NCBI RefSeq assembly: GCF_013386165.1
Contig: NZ_JACAOS010000018.1
Span: 124,001-188,000, forward strand
Source of the DNA: Pseudomonas gingeri
GTDB taxonomy: Bacteria > Pseudomonadota > Gammaproteobacteria > Pseudomonadales > Pseudomonadaceae
Reading direction: 5' to 3'
DNA: 64,000 nucleotides
A model generated the notes under the pieces. That model saw only the letters and a list, made by a program, of their open reading frames with translations. It made no database searches and was not told the origin of the DNA. The stretch's first letter is position 1. Every line of letters begins with the position of its first letter. Positions 27,090-39,600 of this stretch are shown here, piece after piece. The translations under genes were made by a program, and so were the position numbers.

Positions 27090-30000
27090 ATGAATGACAA
27101 GGTAAAAGCACTGTCGCGCAATATCGAGGCTATCTATCCTCTGGCGCCCATGCAGCAGGGGCTGCTGTTCCATAGCCTGATGCACCCCGGCCAAGGCATG
27201 TACCTGTTGCAGTATCGCCATGTGATGGTCATGCCCGACCTCGATCTGCCAGCGTTTCGCCAGGCCTGGGCCGAGGTCGTCGAGCGTCACGAACTGCTGC
27301 GCACCTCCTTCGTCTGGAAACAGCAGAAGCGCCCGATGCAGGTGGTGCACAAGCAGGTTGAACTGCCGATCACCTATGAAGACTGGTCGCAGATCGACGA
27401 GACCGAACAACAGCGGCGCCTGGAGCAGTTGCTCAGCGAAGAGCGCCGCGACGGCCTGGACTTCACCAAGGCGCCGCTGATGCGCGTGCGCCTGTTCAAG
27501 CTGGCGGCCGACACTTATCAGTTCGTGCGCAGCTATCACCATATCCTGATGGATGCCTGGTGTTTCTCCATCATCATGATGGACTTCTTCAACGGCTACC
27601 GGGCCGCCCAGGAAGGTCGGCGCCTGGCGCTGCCGGCGCCACGCCCGTACAAGGACTTTATCCGCTGGCTCGAACAGCAGAACCCGGATGATCACCAGGC
27701 ATTCTGGCAACAGCGCCTGGCCGGTTTCGATACGCCGACCGAGTTCGGCTTCGGCCATGCCGGGCGCATCCTGCACGCCGATGAACCGGTACGCGATTGC
27801 GTCGAACACCTGACGGTCGCGCAAACCCTGCAACTGCAACAGGTCGCCGGCACTCACGGCATCACCCTCAACACCCTGGTGCAAGGCGCGTGGGCGTTGT
27901 TGCTGGCGCGCTACAGCGGTGATCGCGATGTGTTGTTCGGCGTTACCGTGGCCGGGCGTCCGTTGCACCTGCAAGGCATGGAGCAAGTCGTCGGCCTGTT
28001 TATCAACAGCCTGCCGTTGCGCTGGCAGTTGCAGCCGGAGCAGACCCTCGGCCAGTGGCTGGCGGCGTTGCAGGTGGAAAACCTCAGCCTGCGCGAACAC
28101 GAAAGTGTTTCCCTGGCGCAGATTCAGCGCTGGAGCGAGGTGCATGGCCAGGACCTGTTCCAGAGCCTGTTCGTTTTCGAGAACGCGCCGATCACCGCTG
28201 ACCTGCGCCAGGGCGCGCTGGATTACCTGATCAGCGACATGACCAACCGCACCCACACCAACTACCCGGTAACGGTAGTGATCGTGCCGGGCGAGCGCCT
28301 GCACCTGCAACTGACCTACCAGACCGACTGGTTCGAGGCGGCGGAAATCCAGGCCATGCTCGGGCATTTCCGCACGCTGTTGTTGAACATGGGCGACGCA
28401 TTGGCGGCCCAGACCGACATCGCGCTGCAGCGCATTGGCATGCTTGCCACCGAGGACGTGCAACGGCAGTTCCAGGACTGGGCCACGGGCGGTGTCGTGG
28501 CGGATCTCCAGGCCCTGCAGCCTTTGTATATCGAACGCTTCGAGCAGCAAGTACGCCAGACCCCCGATCAGGTCGCAGTGCTGTTCGATGGCCGCAGCAT
28601 GACCTTCGATCAGCTGAACCGCGCCGCCAACCGCATGGCGCGTAGCCTGCGTGACCAGGGTGTGGGCAATGACGACCTGCTGGCGCTGCTCGATGAGCGC
28701 GGCTTCGATCTGTTGATCATGATCCTGGCAACGCTCAAGGCCGGTGCCGGCTGGTTGCCGCTGGACCCGCGCAACCCGCCGCAGCGCCTGGCCCAGGTAC
28801 TGAAACAAAGCCGCACGCCGTTGCTGGTCCATGGCCTGGGGCAAACGCCGTTGGCCGAAGAGGCCCTGGCGCTGCTTGAAGCCGCACCGAAAGCCCAGGG
28901 GTATGACCTGCGCACGCTGGAGGATTACAGCGACAGCAATCTCGGCATCGCTGTGGACTCGCAATCGCTGGCGTACTGCATCTTTACCTCTGGTTCCACC
29001 GGCACGCCAAAAGGCGCGATGGTGACCCACACCGGGATGCTCAACAACATGCTCGGCAAGCTGCCGGGGGCCGAACAGGCCAACGGCCTGGGGCTCGGCG
29101 CGAGCGATGTGATTGCGCAGACCGCGCCGCAATGTTTCGACATTTCGGTCTGGCAAACCCTGGCCGGTCTGGTGCTCGGTGCACGCACGGTGATCCTCGC
29201 CGATTGCGTGGTGCAGAACCCCCAGGCCCTGGCGGATGCCATCAGCGCCGAGGGCATCAGTATTCTGGAAGCCGTGCCTTCGCTGATGCAAAGCCTGCTC
29301 GACGCCGATCTGGAGCGTTCGTCGCTGCGCTGGGTACTGGCCACGGGTGAAGCCCTGCCACCGGCCCTGGCCCGACGCTGGTTCGAACGCTACCCAAGCA
29401 TCCCGTTGATGAATGCCTACGGCCCGGCCGAATGTTCCGATGACGTGGCCTTCCACGCCTTGACCGAGCGCCTGGCCGATAACCGCAGCGGCGTGCCGAT
29501 CGGCCGTGCGACCCTGAATAATCGCCTGTACCTGCTCGATGGCGATCTTGAGCCGTTGCCGGTGGGCGCGGTGGGTGAAGTCTATGTTGCCGGGGTCGGT
29601 GTCGGGCGCGGTTACATGGCCGATCCAGCGCGTACGGCGGCGGTGTTCCTGCCCAACCTGATCGCCAACGATGGCAGCCGCCTGTATCGCACCGGCGACC
29701 TGGCGCGTTTTCTGGCCAATGGCGACCTCGAATACGTCGGGCGCACCGACCACCAGGTCAAGGTCCGTGGGCACCGTATCGAACTGGACGAAATCGAAGC
29801 GTGCCTGACCCGCTGTCCGGGTGTGCGTGAAGCCGTGGTGGTGGCCCGTGACGATCAGCAGCGTGCCAAGGTGCTGGTGGCCTACGTCGTCGCCGAAGCC
29901 TCGGTGACCCTTGAGCAACTGCGCGAGTTTGTCCTCGCCGGCCTGCCGCCGTACATGCTGCCCGGCGCGTTCATGCTGCTGGAGCGGATGCCGCTGAATG

Positions 30001-33000
30001 CCAACGGCAAGATCGACCGCAAGAACCTGCCGGCACCGGATTTCGCCGCGCAGAGCCAGGCCCGTTATGTCGCCCCGCGCAACGAACTGGAACAGCAGAT
30101 GAGCCAGGCCTGGCAAGAGCTGCTGGGGCTGGATCGGGTCGGTATCGAAGACAATTTCTTCGAGCTGGGCGGGCATTCCCTGCTGGCCACCCAACTGATC
30201 GGCCTGGTGGGCAAGATCAGCGGCAAGGACCTGCCATTGCGCAAGGTCTTCGAGCTGCCGACCATCGCCGCCATGGCCGAATGGCTGCAGACCCAGGACG
30301 GCAGCAGCACCACGGGCCCGCGACGTTTGCCGCGCCCGGAGTCGTTGCCGCTGTCATTTGCCCAGCAACGCATGTGGTTCCTGCAACAGCTCGACCCCGC
30401 CAGCCCCGCCTATAACCTGTCCGGTGCCGTGCGCCTGACTGGCGCATTGCAGGTCGAGGCGTTCAACGCCGCGTTGCAGGACCTGTTCGATGCCCACGAA
30501 GTGCTGCGGACGCTGTTTATCAGCAACGCCGGCGAGCCGCAGTTGCAGATCCTGCCGTCGATGACGTCACACCTGCCGCTGCTGGAGATCGACAGTGAGG
30601 ACGATCTGAGCGCACGTCTGCGCCAGGACGCCATGACGCCTTTTGCCCTGGACACCGCGCCCCTGTTGCGTACGGTGCTGTACCGCCTGGCGCCGCAGGA
30701 GCATGTGCTGTCCTTGAGTTGCCATCACATCATCGCCGACGGCTGGTCACTGCAATTGATCATCGATCAGTTGTGCCAGCGTTACCGCGAGCGGGTTCAG
30801 GGCCAGGCACCGGCGATCCCCGCCACGGCGACGGACCTGCAATACGCCGACTATGCGCTTTGGCAGCATGAGTGGATGCGCGGTGAGGTTTGCCAGAAAG
30901 AACTGGGCTTCTGGCGCGAGCAACTGTCCGGCGAGTTGCCGGTGCTCGAACTGGCGGCGGATTTCCCCAGGCCGAACCAGGCCAGCCAGGCCGGCGGCCG
31001 TGTCGAACAGCGCCTGTCGGATGCCTTGACCCAGCGCTTGCGCAGCTTCAGCAGTGCCCGCGGCTGGAGCAGTTTCATTCCGCTGCTCAGCACCTTCCAG
31101 TGCCTGTTGCGCAGCCGCAGCGGCAGCGATGACATCCTCGTCGGTGTGCCGGTCGCCAACCGTCATCACCGGGTGCTGCAGCCTTTGGTCGGGTGCTTCG
31201 TTAATACCCTGGTGTACCGCCAGACCTTGAGCGGCGCCCGTAGCCCGGTGCAACTGATGCAGGACCTGCAAGCACGTTCGATGGCGATCCAGACCCATCA
31301 GGACCTGCCATTCGACTACCTGATCGAGCAACTCGGTGTCTCCCGGCAGGTCAGTTACAACCCGGTTTTCCAGGCCATGTTCAACTACTTCCCGGGCAAT
31401 GCCCTGGAGCGTTTCGAGCTGACCGACCTGGTGGCCGAACCGCTGTCGAACCCGCCGCAAAGTGCCCTGTGCGACCTGCACCTGGATGTGCGCGACAGTG
31501 AGCACGGCATCACCTTGAGCTTCCAGTACAGTAGTGACCTGTTCCGTGAGCAGACCGTGCAGCGCATGGCCGGGCAGTACCTGGCGATGCTCGAAGCAAT
31601 CCTCAAGGCGCCGGAATGCGCGTTGGGTGAACTGAGCTGGCAGCCCTTCGAGCGGGCCGCTTCGCGTTTGATCGGTCAGCGCGTCGACGCGGTCGAGGAC
31701 GTGCTGTTGGCGTTCGAACACCAGGTGCTTGCGCATCCCGACGCCACGGCGCTGAGCGTGGCCGACGGCACGCTGAGCTACGCCCAGGTGGGCCGGGCGG
31801 TCGACGTCCTGGCCAGTGCCTTGCGCGCCCGGGGTGTCGATACCGATGATCGGGTCGCCCTGTGCCTGCCACGCAATGCCTACCTGCCGGTGGCCATGCT
31901 CGCGGTGCTCAAGGCGGGTGCCGCCTACGTGCCGCTGGCCGAAGACACACCGCAGGAACGTGGCGGCTATGTCCTGGCCCATGCACGACCACGGCTGTGC
32001 CTGACCACAACACCACAGTTGCCGGTATTGGCCGCCTGGGGCAGTGACGTCGAGCTGCTGGATATCCAGGACCTGTTGCCGGTCTTTGATCAGTCCGCCG
32101 CTAGCGGGCCGGATAGCCCGAGCCTGTCGCCACGGGCCGAGCCGAGCCAACTGGCGTATATCCTCTACACCTCCGGCTCCACCGGGCAGCCGAAGGGCGT
32201 GGCGGTCAATCGCGGCAACCTGGCGAACCTGTTGCTGGCGATGAACGCCGTGCTGCCACTCTCGGCGAACGACGCGGTGCTGGCCCTGACCACGGCGACC
32301 TTCGACATCGCCATCGTCGAGTTGCTGCTGCCGCTGACCCAGGGCGCCCGTATCGTGCTGGCCGACCGCGAACAGGCGCGCGATCCGCAGGCCATCGATG
32401 CGCTGATCGGTGCCGCACGGCCGACGGTGCTGCAGGCGACGCCGGCCACCTGGCGCATGCTGGTGGCGCACACCCAGCGGCGCTGGGAGGGGGTGCGGGT
32501 GATTTCCGGTGGCGAAGCCTTGCCGACGGCGTTGGCCGAAGCCATGGAAGCCCGTGGCGCGCGTGTGATCAATGGCTACGGCCCGACCGAAGCCACGGTC
32601 TACAGCACCTTTGAAGTCCGTACCCCGGGCGCCGAAGGGGTGGAGGTGCCGATCGGCGTGCCGGTGGTCAACACCAGCGGTTATATCCTCGATGCCGACT
32701 TGCAGGCAGTAGCCCCCGGCGTGCCGGGCGAGCTGTTCCTGGCGGGTGAACACCTGGGTCGTGGTTATTTCGCCGCCCCGGGCCTGACCGCCGCCGCTTT
32801 CCTGCCGGACCCTTTTGTGCCGGGGGCGCGGATGTACCGCACCGGCGACCGTGTACGGCGCAATGCGCAGGGTAGCCTGGATTATCTGGGACGCCTGGAT
32901 TTCCAGGTCAAGCTGCGCGGTTTCCGTATCGAACTCGGCGAGATCGAGGCATTGCTGGCACGTTTGCCCGGTGTCACTGGCGCTGCCGTGTTGTTGCTGG

Positions 33001-36000
33001 GACACGGTGAGTCAGCCCGCCTGGTGGCCTACTATTCGGGTGAGGAAATCCCCACCGAACACTTGCGCGGCCCCTTGGCCACCCAGTTGCCCGAGTACAT
33101 GCTGCCGAGCCAGTTCGTCTATCTGGCGCAGATGCCCTTGAGCAGCAGCGGCAAGGTCGACCGCAAGGCGCTCCCGCTGCCGGCGCGCCAGGGCGGCGAA
33201 ACCAAGCCGCTGCTGACTGAAGCCCAGGCCCGGCTGGCCGTGCTTTGGCAGGAGCTGCTGGGCTGTGGCGATATCGGCCCGCACGACAACTTCTTCGAGC
33301 TGGGCGGCCATTCGTTGCTGGCGGCACGCCTGGTGGCGCGGATCTCCGAACGCTATCAACAGCGCCTGCCATTGCGCGCGGTGTTCGAACAACCCACGTT
33401 GCAGGCACTGGCGGCGTCGCTCGAAGCCGGCGACGAGACCCCGGAGATGATTGTGCGCCCGGTCTGCGGCACCTCGGCGCCGTTGCATTTCACCCAGCAA
33501 CGGCTGTGGTTCCTGGATCGCCTGCAAGGCGAAACCCGTGCTTATCACCTGTCGCTGGCCCTGCATCTGCAAGGGCAACTGCAGCCGGACCTGCTGCAAG
33601 AGGCGCTGGTGCAACTGGCGGCGCGTCAGCACAGCCTGCGCACCCGGTTCAGTGAAACCGGCGAAGGTCCACGACAAACCACGGTGGACCTCGCGGGCAC
33701 CGTGTTGCGCCTCGCTCAACTGGGCGATGTACACGGCCCGGCATTCGCACAGACCCTGCGCGACGAAGCCCTGGCCGACTTCGACCTGGTGAATGGGCCG
33801 CTGTGGCGTGCGTGTTTGTATCAGGGGCCGGCCTCCGGCGTGCTGCAATTGACCTTGCACCACATCATTGCCGATGCGCGCTCGCTGGAAATCCTCTTCG
33901 ACGAGCTGCAACAGCTCTATCAGGCGCTGGCCCAGGACCGCGCTCCGCAGTTGCCCGAACTGGTGCTGCAGTTCCGTGATGTGGCGGCCAGTTGGCAAAG
34001 CCCGGCGGGCGAGGAGCGTATCGAGGCGCAACTGGCCTATTGGCGCGAGCAACTGGCCGGCGAGCCTCCGGTGCTCGACCTGCCGACGGACCTGCCGCGC
34101 CCGGCTCAACAGCGTTACCACGGACAGCGCCTGCGTTTCAGTCTGCCGGGCAGGCTGATCGCCCGCCTGCGCGAGACCGCCCGGCAACACGGCCTGACGG
34201 CATTTTCGCCGTTGCTCGCGGCCTGGAGCCTGCTGTTGGCCCGTCATTCCGGGCAGCGCGACCTCTGGCTCGGCTTGCCGGTTGCGCAACGGCATCAAGC
34301 GCACACCGACCCGCTGATCGGCTATTTCGCCAGCACCCAGGTGTTGCGTAGCCGGATCGATCCGCAACAATCGGTCGCGGATTTCTGGCAACAGTTGCAA
34401 AGCACCTGGCTGGCCGGGCAGCAGCACGGCGACGTGCCGTTTGAACGCCTGGTCGAGGCCTTGCAGGTACGCCGCGACCTGAGCCATACGCCGTTGTTCC
34501 AGGCGCTGTTCAACCTGATCCAGCGGGACACGGCCGCCACCGATACGCAGCACTTTGCCGGATTGCCGGCCCAACGGCTGGACATCGACAGCAGCACCGC
34601 CCTGGTGGACATCGGCCTGCACATCGAACAGCACGGTGCGCACTGGCAGTGCGTCATTGAATACAACACCGACCTGTTCGTCGCGGCCACGGCCCAGCGT
34701 TATGCCGACGAGTTCCAGTACTTGCTGGAGGGCATGCTGGAGAGCCCCGAGGCACGTTTGTGGGCGGTGGACCTGGCGAATGCCGACCATGCGCTGGCCG
34801 AGCGTCCCTGGCATCGTCCGTTGCAGCCATTGAGTGCCGAACAGGATCCGATCGCCCGTTTCGAGCGGCAGGTGCGCCTGACCCCGGACGCCCTGGCCGT
34901 GGATTGCCAGGAGCAAAGCCTGAGCTATGCGCAACTCAATACCTTGAGCAATCGCCTGGCGCACTGGCTGGGCAAGCAGGGGGTTGAACGCGATGCGCTG
35001 GTGGCGGTGTGCCTGAACCGTGGCGTCTGGCTGTTGCCGACCTTGCTCGCAATACACAAGGCCGGGGCTGCTTACCTGCCACTGGACCCGCAGCATCCGC
35101 CTGAGCGTTTGCGCTTTATTCTCGAACACGCGCGTCCGGCGTTGCTGCTCAGTGAGCAGGCGTGTGCCGACGTGCTGGGGTCCCTGGCCGGTGTGCTGGC
35201 CTGCCATCAGGTCGACACTCTGGCGCTGGACCCATTGGCTGCCGAAAACCCGGCGCAGGCGGTCGAGCCACTGCAACGCGCCTATGTGATCTACACCTCG
35301 GGTTCCACCGGCACGCCAAAAGGCGTGCAGGTCACCCGAGGCAACCTGAGCAACCTGTTGGCCGGGCTCGATCGGCAAGTACCGCTGACCGCCAGCGATG
35401 TGTGGCTGGCCAGCACCACTTACGCCTTCGACATGTGCAAGCCCGAGCTGTTCCTGCCATTGGTGAACGGTGCCTCGCTGCTGCTGGCGCGTCGCGAACA
35501 GGTGGTCGACGGTCATCGCCTGTTTGCCTTGCTGCGTCAGGCCACGGTGTTCCAGGCCACGCCAGCGGGCTGGCAGTTGTTGCTGGAAACCGGGCAAAGC
35601 CAGTGGCCGCCCCTGCGTGGCCTGATCGGCGGCGAAGCGGTACCGGCCGAACTGGCCAATGCCCTTACGCACCACGGCGTGAAGTTGATCAACGCCTACG
35701 GTCCGACGGAAACCACCGTCTGGTCGACCACCGAAGCGCTGTCCGATGAGCAGCGTGGCATCGCCGGGATCGGCTCGCCGTTGCTGAACACCTTCTGCTA
35801 TGTGCTGGACGAGTACTATCGTCCAGTGCCATTGGGCAGTACCGGCGAGTTGTACATCGGTGGCGTCGGGGTGACCCGTGGCTACCACCTCGCGCCGACC
35901 TTGACCGCAGCGGCGTTCCTGCCGGATCCGTTCAACCCGCAGCCGGGCAGCCGCATGTACCGCACCGGCGATGTGGTCAAGCGCAGTGCCGATGGTCGCT

Positions 36001-36626
36001 TGCAGTACGTCGGTCGTGCCGACTTCCAGATCAAGGTGCGGGGTTTCCGCATCGAGCCGGGTGAGATCGAATCCCTGCTGCGGCGTTATCCGGGCGTGGA
36101 GGAGGCGGTGGTGATGGTCGATGCCCGCCAGGACAGCCTGACTGCCTGGCTGCAGGTCGGTGATGCCGGCGCGCCGGACAGCGCGGCGCTGCGTCAGTAC
36201 CTCGAAAGCCGCTTGCCCGCCTACATGGTGCCGAGCGCCTTTGTCACGCTGCCGCGCTTCGCCCTGAACAGCAACGGCAAGATTGATCGCAAGGCTTTGC
36301 CGCAGCCCAACCTGGCGGCTGAGCGCAGCTCGGTGGCGCCGCGCACGACCCTCGAAGCCGAGCTGGTGCAGGTCTGGCAAGAGCTGCTGGGACTGCCGAC
36401 GGTGGGGGTCCAGGACAGCTTCTTCGAGCTGGGCGGGCACTCGTTGCTGGCCATGCGCCTGATGACCCGGATCGAAAGCCGCTACGGCGTGAAAGTCGAG
36501 CTGCGGGCCTTGTTCCACAACCCGACGATTGCCGGTCTTGCCGAGCAGATTGAATCCCCGCAGGCACCGTCCGCGGACGAGGCGCTGGACGAGATGCAGC
36601 GCCTGCTATCAGAAATGGAAGAGTGA
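27090..36626 (+). CDS. NRPS 2: three modules C-A-T (Dab, X, Y)
   Basis: The 3178-residue protein is three full C-A-T modules. The first C domain opens with [15 protein letters not shown], the style of domains that accept a D-residue, fitting the epimerisation domain of NRPS 1. Its motif is HHILMDAW near 150. Pocket 1 reads D-I-W-E-L-T-A-D-D, a code I associate with diaminobutyrate; a Dab-forming aminotransferase is in the cluster. Pockets 2 and 3 read D-I-V-Q-I-G-G-V-Y and D-M-P-Q-L-G-A-V-W, related to glycine-type pockets but not standard, so these residues are unassigned. Carrier serines lie near 1029, 2075 and 3115 (all GGHSLL). Other C motifs are HHIIADGW near 1212 and HHIIADAR near 2256. 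The start at 27090 follows NRPS 1 by 46 bases. Confidence 0.9.
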   Translation: MNDKVKALSRNIEAIYPLAPMQQGLLFHSLMHPGQGMYLLQYRHVMVMPDLDLPAFRQAWAEVVERHELLRTSFVWKQQKRPMQVVHKQVELPITYEDWSQIDETEQQRRLEQLLSEERRDGLDFTKAPLMRVRLFKLAADTYQFVRSYHHILMDAWCFSIIMMDFFNGYRAAQEGRRLALPAPRPYKDFIRWLEQQNPDDHQAFWQQRLAGFDTPTEFGFGHAGRILHADEPVRDCVEHLTVAQTLQLQQVAGTHGITLNTLVQGAWALLLARYSGDRDVLFGVTVAGRPLHLQGMEQVVGLFINSLPLRWQLQPEQTLGQWLAALQVENLSLREHESVSLAQIQRWSEVHGQDLFQSLFVFENAPITADLRQGALDYLISDMTNRTHTNYPVTVVIVPGERLHLQLTYQTDWFEAAEIQAMLGHFRTLLLNMGDALAAQTDIALQRIGMLATEDVQRQFQDWATGGVVADLQALQPLYIERFEQQVRQTPDQVAVLFDGRSMTFDQLNRAANRMARSLRDQGVGNDDLLALLDERGFDLLIMILATLKAGAGWLPLDPRNPPQRLAQVLKQSRTPLLVHGLGQTPLAEEALALLEAAPKAQGYDLRTLEDYSDSNLGIAVDSQSLAYCIFTSGSTGTPKGAMVTHTGMLNNMLGKLPGAEQANGLGLGASDVIAQTAPQCFDISVWQTLAGLVLGARTVILADCVVQNPQALADAISAEGISILEAVPSLMQSLLDADLERSSLRWVLATGEALPPALARRWFERYPSIPLMNAYGPAECSDDVAFHALTERLADNRSGVPIGRATLNNRLYLLDGDLEPLPVGAVGEVYVAGVGVGRGYMADPARTAAVFLPNLIANDGSRLYRTGDLARFLANGDLEYVGRTDHQVKVRGHRIELDEIEACLTRCPGVREAVVVARDDQQRAKVLVAYVVAEASVTLEQLREFVLAGLPPYMLPGAFMLLERMPLNANGKIDRKNLPAPDFAAQSQARYVAPRNELEQQMSQAWQELLGLDRVGIEDNFFELGGHSLLATQLIGLVGKISGKDLPLRKVFELPTIAAMAEWLQTQDGSSTTGPRRLPRPESLPLSFAQQRMWFLQQLDPASPAYNLSGAVRLTGALQVEAFNAALQDLFDAHEVLRTLFISNAGEPQLQILPSMTSHLPLLEIDSEDDLSARLRQDAMTPFALDTAPLLRTVLYRLAPQEHVLSLSCHHIIADGWSLQLIIDQLCQRYRERVQGQAPAIPATATDLQYADYALWQHEWMRGEVCQKELGFWREQLSGELPVLELAADFPRPNQASQAGGRVEQRLSDALTQRLRSFSSARGWSSFIPLLSTFQCLLRSRSGSDDILVGVPVANRHHRVLQPLVGCFVNTLVYRQTLSGARSPVQLMQDLQARSMAIQTHQDLPFDYLIEQLGVSRQVSYNPVFQAMFNYFPGNALERFELTDLVAEPLSNPPQSALCDLHLDVRDSEHGITLSFQYSSDLFREQTVQRMAGQYLAMLEAILKAPECALGELSWQPFERAASRLIGQRVDAVEDVLLAFEHQVLAHPDATALSVADGTLSYAQVGRAVDVLASALRARGVDTDDRVALCLPRNAYLPVAMLAVLKAGAAYVPLAEDTPQERGGYVLAHARPRLCLTTTPQLPVLAAWGSDVELLDIQDLLPVFDQSAASGPDSPSLSPRAEPSQLAYILYTSGSTGQPKGVAVNRGNLANLLLAMNAVLPLSANDAVLALTTATFDIAIVELLLPLTQGARIVLADREQARDPQAIDALIGAARPTVLQATPATWRMLVAHTQRRWEGVRVISGGEALPTALAEAMEARGARVINGYGPTEATVYSTFEVRTPGAEGVEVPIGVPVVNTSGYILDADLQAVAPGVPGELFLAGEHLGRGYFAAPGLTAAAFLPDPFVPGARMYRTGDRVRRNAQGSLDYLGRLDFQVKLRGFRIELGEIEALLARLPGVTGAAVLLLGHGESARLVAYYSGEEIPTEHLRGPLATQLPEYMLPSQFVYLAQMPLSSSGKVDRKALPLPARQGGETKPLLTEAQARLAVLWQELLGCGDIGPHDNFFELGGHSLLAARLVARISERYQQRLPLRAVFEQPTLQALAASLEAGDETPEMIVRPVCGTSAPLHFTQQRLWFLDRLQGETRAYHLSLALHLQGQLQPDLLQEALVQLAARQHSLRTRFSETGEGPRQTTVDLAGTVLRLAQLGDVHGPAFAQTLRDEALADFDLVNGPLWRACLYQGPASGVLQLTLHHIIADARSLEILFDELQQLYQALAQDRAPQLPELVLQFRDVAASWQSPAGEERIEAQLAYWREQLAGEPPVLDLPTDLPRPAQQRYHGQRLRFSLPGRLIARLRETARQHGLTAFSPLLAAWSLLLARHSGQRDLWLGLPVAQRHQAHTDPLIGYFASTQVLRSRIDPQQSVADFWQQLQSTWLAGQQHGDVPFERLVEALQVRRDLSHTPLFQALFNLIQRDTAATDTQHFAGLPAQRLDIDSSTALVDIGLHIEQHGAHWQCVIEYNTDLFVAATAQRYADEFQYLLEGMLESPEARLWAVDLANADHALAERPWHRPLQPLSAEQDPIARFERQVRLTPDALAVDCQEQSLSYAQLNTLSNRLAHWLGKQGVERDALVAVCLNRGVWLLPTLLAIHKAGAAYLPLDPQHPPERLRFILEHARPALLLSEQACADVLGSLAGVLACHQVDTLALDPLAAENPAQAVEPLQRAYVIYTSGSTGTPKGVQVTRGNLSNLLAGLDRQVPLTASDVWLASTTYAFDMCKPELFLPLVNGASLLLARREQVVDGHRLFALLRQATVFQATPAGWQLLLETGQSQWPPLRGLIGGEAVPAELANALTHHGVKLINAYGPTETTVWSTTEALSDEQRGIAGIGSPLLNTFCYVLDEYYRPVPLGSTGELYIGGVGVTRGYHLAPTLTAAAFLPDPFNPQPGSRMYRTGDVVKRSADGRLQYVGRADFQIKVRGFRIEPGEIESLLRRYPGVEEAVVMVDARQDSLTAWLQVGDAGAPDSAALRQYLESRLPAYMVPSAFVTLPRFALNSNGKIDRKALPQPNLAAERSSVAPRTTLEAELVQVWQELLGLPTVGVQDSFFELGGHSLLAMRLMTRIESRYGVKVELRALFHNPTIAGLAEQIESPQAPSADEALDEMQRLLSEMEE

Positions 36627-36628
36627 AG

Positions 36629-39600
36629 ATGGACGCAATGACGCAACAGGCATTCCACGACATTGCCCAGCGCCTGGCTTCCCTGCCGGCGGACAAGAAA
36701 ACCCTGTTTCGCCAGCGTCTGGCGCAAAAGGGCATCGACAGCTGGCGCCTGCCAATCGTCGCCACGCCGCTGCAGAGCGGCGCGGCGGCCCCGCTGTCGG
36801 CGGCGCAGCAACGTTTTCTGACGGCCGAAGCCGCCAGCGGGCGAGCCCTCTACAACCTGTGTTCGGTGCTGCGTTTCGAAGGCCAACTGGATGTACAGCG
36901 CCTGCAACAGGCGTTGCAGCAGTTGGTGACACGCCACGAAGTGCTGCGCACCCACTATCCATTGGACGAGCAGGGTCGGCCTTCGGCGCTGTGCCGTGAC
37001 GGGTTGGTGGAGGCGCCGCAGGTGCAAGCGCTGCCGGTGCCCTTGGCGCAACAGGACTCATGGTGTGCCGAAGAGTACGCACGGCAACTGGCCGAACCCT
37101 TCGACCTGACCCAGGGCGCGCCCTTGCGCCTGCGCGCGTTCAGTGACGAGGAGCGACGCTGGACCTGGCTGTTTTTCACCATTCATCACGTCGCCTACGA
37201 CGCCTGGTCGGCGCAACAACTGACCGCCGAGCTGGCCGAAGCCTACCGTGCCCTGCTTGAGGGGGACGCGCCCGAGCAGCCGGCGTTGAGCATTCAATAC
37301 CGTGACTATGCCGCCTGGGAACGGGAATGGCTGGACAGCGAGCAGTGTCGCCAGCAACTCGACTACTGGTGCTCGGTGCTGGCCGACGCGCCAGGCCCCC
37401 TGGCGTTGCCGCTGGATCGCCCACGGCCAGGTGCCGCCCAGCGTCGGTACAGTGGCGCGGTGTTGACGCGTGAATTGCCGGCGGCGCTGTCGCGGGATCT
37501 CGACGAGGCGATCCGCCGCCAGGGCGTGACCCTGTACATCTACGGTTTGACCGCGTTCAGCTGGTTGCTGGCGCGCTACAGCGGCGAGCGCGACCTGTGC
37601 CTCGGCACCTCGATTGCCCAGCGTGATCGCCCGGAACTGACCCCGCTGATCGGCCCGTTGCTCAACACCCTGGTGATTCGCCAAACGCTGCACGACGACC
37701 CGGCGTTTGCCAGTGCCTTGCTGCGCACCCGCGACACCGTGGCGGGGGCCTTTGACCACCAGACACTGCCGTTTGAAACCCTGTTGCAAGCCTTGCAGCG
37801 CCCGCGTGGCGAACCGCTGTTTCAGGTGATGTTCGTCCAGGTCGACCTGCCGCAGAGCCGCCGCCTGGAGTTGCCCGGCGTCGCGGTCGAGGTGCTTGAC
37901 CCGCCGCAGCGTCACGCACGTTTCGACCTGACCTTGCGCATGCTGCGCACCGACGGCCAGCAGATTCGTTGCGAGCTGGAATACAGCGACGAACTGTTCG
38001 ATGCCGCCACCGCGCAACAACTGCTCGACGATCTACTGGACGTCCTGCACAGCACGGCGTTGAACCCACAACAACGCCTGAGTGAAATGCGCCTGGCTTC
38101 GCCGCCGAGCGAATGCACCGGCCAGGCCCTCACGACGCCATTGTTGCCGCTGGATCAGCGCCTGTTGCACGCGGCGGCTGAAAACCCGCAGGCCACTGCG
38201 TTGCTCGGCGACGGTGTTGAAATCAGCCGTGCCGATCTGGCCCTGGCCTCACAAACCCTGGCGGCGCGGCTTGCCGCCCTGGGCGTCGGCGCCGGGCAGG
38301 TGGTGGGCTTGTGCCTGCCGCGCACGGCCGAGCAGATCAGCGCCATGCTGGCTTGCTGGCAACTGGGCGCGGTGTGCCTGTTTCTCGATCCGACGCAACC
38401 TGCGGAGCGCTTGGAGCGGCTGCTGGAAAACAGCGAGGCCGTGGCGCTGCTGACCCTGGAGCAGGCTCCGGGGTTATCCAGCGAACTGCCCCGCCTGATG
38501 CTGTCGTTCGCCGACCTGCTGACCGCGCAGGCTCCTCCCCAAGGCCCCGCCAACAGTCGGCTCGACGCCCCGGCCTACCTGATTTACACCTCGGGTTCCA
38601 CCGGCCAGCCCAAGGGTGTCCTGGTCAGCCATGGCAACCTGGCCCATTACGCGGCAGCCGTTACGCAGCGTTTGCAGGCACCTGCCGGCAGCCGTTGGGC
38701 GACCTTGGCCACGGTTGCGGCGGACCTCGGCCTGACCTGCGTTTTCGCCGCCCTGCACAGCGGTGACCCGTTGGTGCTGCCGGACGCGGCGTTGGCCTTC
38801 GATCCTCCGGGCTGGGCTGACTTCCTGCAACGCCAGCCGGTGGATTGCCTGAAAATCGCACCGTCGCATCTGCGCGGCTTGCTGGCCCTGGCCGACGCCG
38901 AGCGGGTCTTGCCCAAGCGCCTGCTGATCCTCGGTGGCGAAGGCTTCGATGCGGCGCTGCTGGCCAGGGTGCGCGAGCTGTCGCCGCAACTGCGCATCTT
39001 CAACCACTACGGACCGTCGGAAACCACCGTGGGTGTGGTTTGCGCGCAAATTCCCGCCGATGAACACGGCGCCTCCAGTGCCTATCTGCCCCTGGGGCAG
39101 GCGCTGGCCGGCGCTCGCGTGCAGGTGGTCGATGCGGCCGGCAACCTGGTGCCTCGGGGTGTCGCCGGGGAGCTGTTGATCGGCGGCCCGCAAGTCGCGC
39201 TGGGTTACCTGGGACAGCCCGACGCGAGTGTTTTCGGAGTCCGCGATGGCATGCGTTGTTATCGCAGCGGTGATCGGGTGCGCCTGGATCGGCAGGACCG
39301 CCTATGGTTCCTCGGGCGTCAGGACGACCAGGTGAAGATTCGCGGTTTCCGCGTCGAACCGGGCGAAGTGGCGGCCTGGTTGAACGCCCAGCCCGCGGTC
39401 GAGCAGGCCGCCGTGCTGGCGCTGGAGATCAAGGGCCGCCTGCAATTGGTCGCGTACCTGGCGCCACTCCAGGACGACCGGGCATTGGCCGCCCTGCAGG
39501 CCGCCGCCCGGCAGCAGTTGCCGGACGCTCTGGTGCCCGCCCACTGGTTGAGCCTGGCAGCGCTGCCGCTGTCGGCCAACGGCAAGCTGGACCGGCGTGC

